Assembly (NCBI GenBank): GCA_013331595.1
Contig: DUGE01000006.1
Coordinates: forward strand, 1-5,145
Reading direction: 5' to 3'
DNA length: 5,145 bases
Source of the DNA: Microcaldota archaeon
Lineage (GTDB): Archaea; Micrarchaeota; Micrarchaeia; Norongarragalinales; UBA10210
Positions 4,458 through 5,145 of this stretch are shown here, piece by piece. Both the position numbers and the translations under genes were made by a program. Each line of letters starts with the position of its first letter. Positions within the stretch are counted from its first letter, which is position 1. Under the pieces are notes generated by a model. It had not been told where the DNA came from and searched no databases. It worked only from the letters and a program-made list of their open reading frames with translations.

Positions 4458-5145
4458 ATGGTTGCACCAGGAAAAGTCGAGAAATACTACATGGAAAAAA
4501 TGCAGTCCCAGGGCGCCATGCTTTTCTCGCTCATAGACCCGGACAAGTTTGCGCTTGAAAAAGGCCGGAAGATAGCCAAGGCAAGCGCCGAAAACGGCGC
4601 GGACGCCATTCTCGTTGGGGGAAGCGTCGGGGCGCAGGGAAAACTTCTGGACGACACGGTCAAAATGATTAAAGACGAAAGCAACGGCCTTCCAGTCGTG
4701 CTCTACCCCGGAAACATTTCAGGCTTGAGCCCAAATGCCGACGCCGTCTACTTCATGCACATGCTCAACTCCCGCGACGTCTACTGGCTTAGCACAGCCC
4801 AAATCCAAGGCGCGCCGGTGGTGGCAAGAATGGGAATCGAGGCAATACCCACAACTTATTTGATTATCGAGCCTGGGCGCGCCGTAGGGTGGATAGGCAA
4901 CGCCAACGTCGTCCCACGAGAACGCAGCGACCTTGCAGCAGCATGCGCGCTTGCAGCGAAATACACGGGCTCCCACGTTTTGATTACGGACGCCGGAAGC
5001 GGCTCGCCCCATCCTGCAACCAACGAGATGGTTTCGGCAATTGCCACGGCAGTTGGCCGGGATTTGTTCTATTTCAATGCGGGCGGCATCAAAACGCCAA
5101 AACAGGCTGAAGAGTGCATCAACGCGGGAGCGCACGGCATTCGCG
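4458..5145 (+). CDS. Geranylgeranylglyceryl phosphate synthase (3' partial)
   Basis: This enzyme joins geranylgeranyl diphosphate to sn-glycerol-1-phosphate, the first committed ether bond in archaeal membrane lipids. It is a (beta/alpha)8 PcrB/GGGPS-family protein. Visible motifs in order are LIDPDK (25-30, Mg/diphosphate region), ADAILVGGS (48-56), LPVVLYPGN (78-86), the EPGRAVGWIGNANVVPRE block (138-155), TDAGSGSPHPATNEM (177-191) with the phosphate-binding GSG, and NAGGIKTP (207-214). The length and the EPG-x-x-V-G-W-I-G block fit the archaeal group II type. The last site reads NAGGI where many relatives have GGGI, a small departure. The window holds 229 residues; roughly 15-25 more would complete the family length. 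The ATG at 4458 has GGTGG (4448-4452) 5 nt upstream, and an in-frame TAA at 4443 closes the frame. It is divergent from the RPA operon. Confidence 0.96.
   Translation, partial: MVAPGKVEKYYMEKMQSQGAMLFSLIDPDKFALEKGRKIAKASAENGADAILVGGSVGAQGKLLDDTVKMIKDESNGLPVVLYPGNISGLSPNADAVYFMHMLNSRDVYWLSTAQIQGAPVVARMGIEAIPTTYLIIEPGRAVGWIGNANVVPRERSDLAAACALAAKYTGSHVLITDAGSGSPHPATNEMVSAIATAVGRDLFYFNAGGIKTPKQAEECINAGAHGIR

Noticed and set aside
3980..4558. Long plus-strand frame (192 codons) across the 155-aa gene and the start of GGGP synthase
   Set aside because: It overlaps the well-supported GGGP synthase start in another frame, has low-complexity Ala/Ser/Pro/Arg composition, and has no ribosome binding site; the minus-strand gene has one and sits in an operon.
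4719..5135. Minus-strand frame of 138 codons opposite GGGP synthase
   Set aside because: It is antisense to a clearly conserved enzyme; its Cys/Arg/His-rich composition is typical of a shadow of a GC-rich gene.

Overview
The window is a gene-dense stretch of an archaeal chromosome. Three genes point to Archaea. A geranylgeranylglyceryl phosphate synthase (archaeal ether-lipid synthesis) lies at the right edge. An RPA-type single-stranded-DNA-binding protein with OB folds and a zinc finger sits in the middle. An AbrB-type VapB/VapC pair lies on the left. Ribosome binding sites of the GGTG/GAGGT kind, archaeal TATA-like boxes and one apparently leaderless gene agree with this. The compact layout and poorly conserved small proteins would suit a DPANN-type genome such as Micrarchaeota or Diapherotrites, but the sequence alone does not fix the lineage.

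Layout from left to right: (1) the 3' end of glutamine synthetase (+), converging on (2) a minus-strand block running leftward from about 1883. This block holds a TTG-started putative lipoprotein with a PepSY-like C-terminal part, then a 96-aa unrecognised protein, then vapB and vapC with their own TATA-like box and an AT-rich palindrome that could be an operator. (3) Divergent from the lipoprotein is a plus-strand gene for a probable TraB/PrgY/GumN-like protein. It is split in the middle by a hydrophobic segment with a Tat-like SRRTFLR motif. (4) It converges, with only 4 nt between stop codons, on a two-gene minus-strand operon: an unrecognised 155-aa protein followed by RPA. (5) Divergent from that operon across an 80-nt intergenic region is the GGGP synthase gene (+), cut by the window end.

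Two divergent intergenic regions (1884-1967 and 4378-4457) carry the main promoters. No stretch longer than about 85 nt is left without a gene, and I see no RNA gene, CRISPR array or insertion sequence. The parts that are hardest to explain are the membrane-interrupted TraB-like protein and the uncharacterised gene leading the RPA operon. A short N-terminal motif (M-x-S-x-P-L-E-x-F) is also shared by two otherwise dissimilar small proteins.
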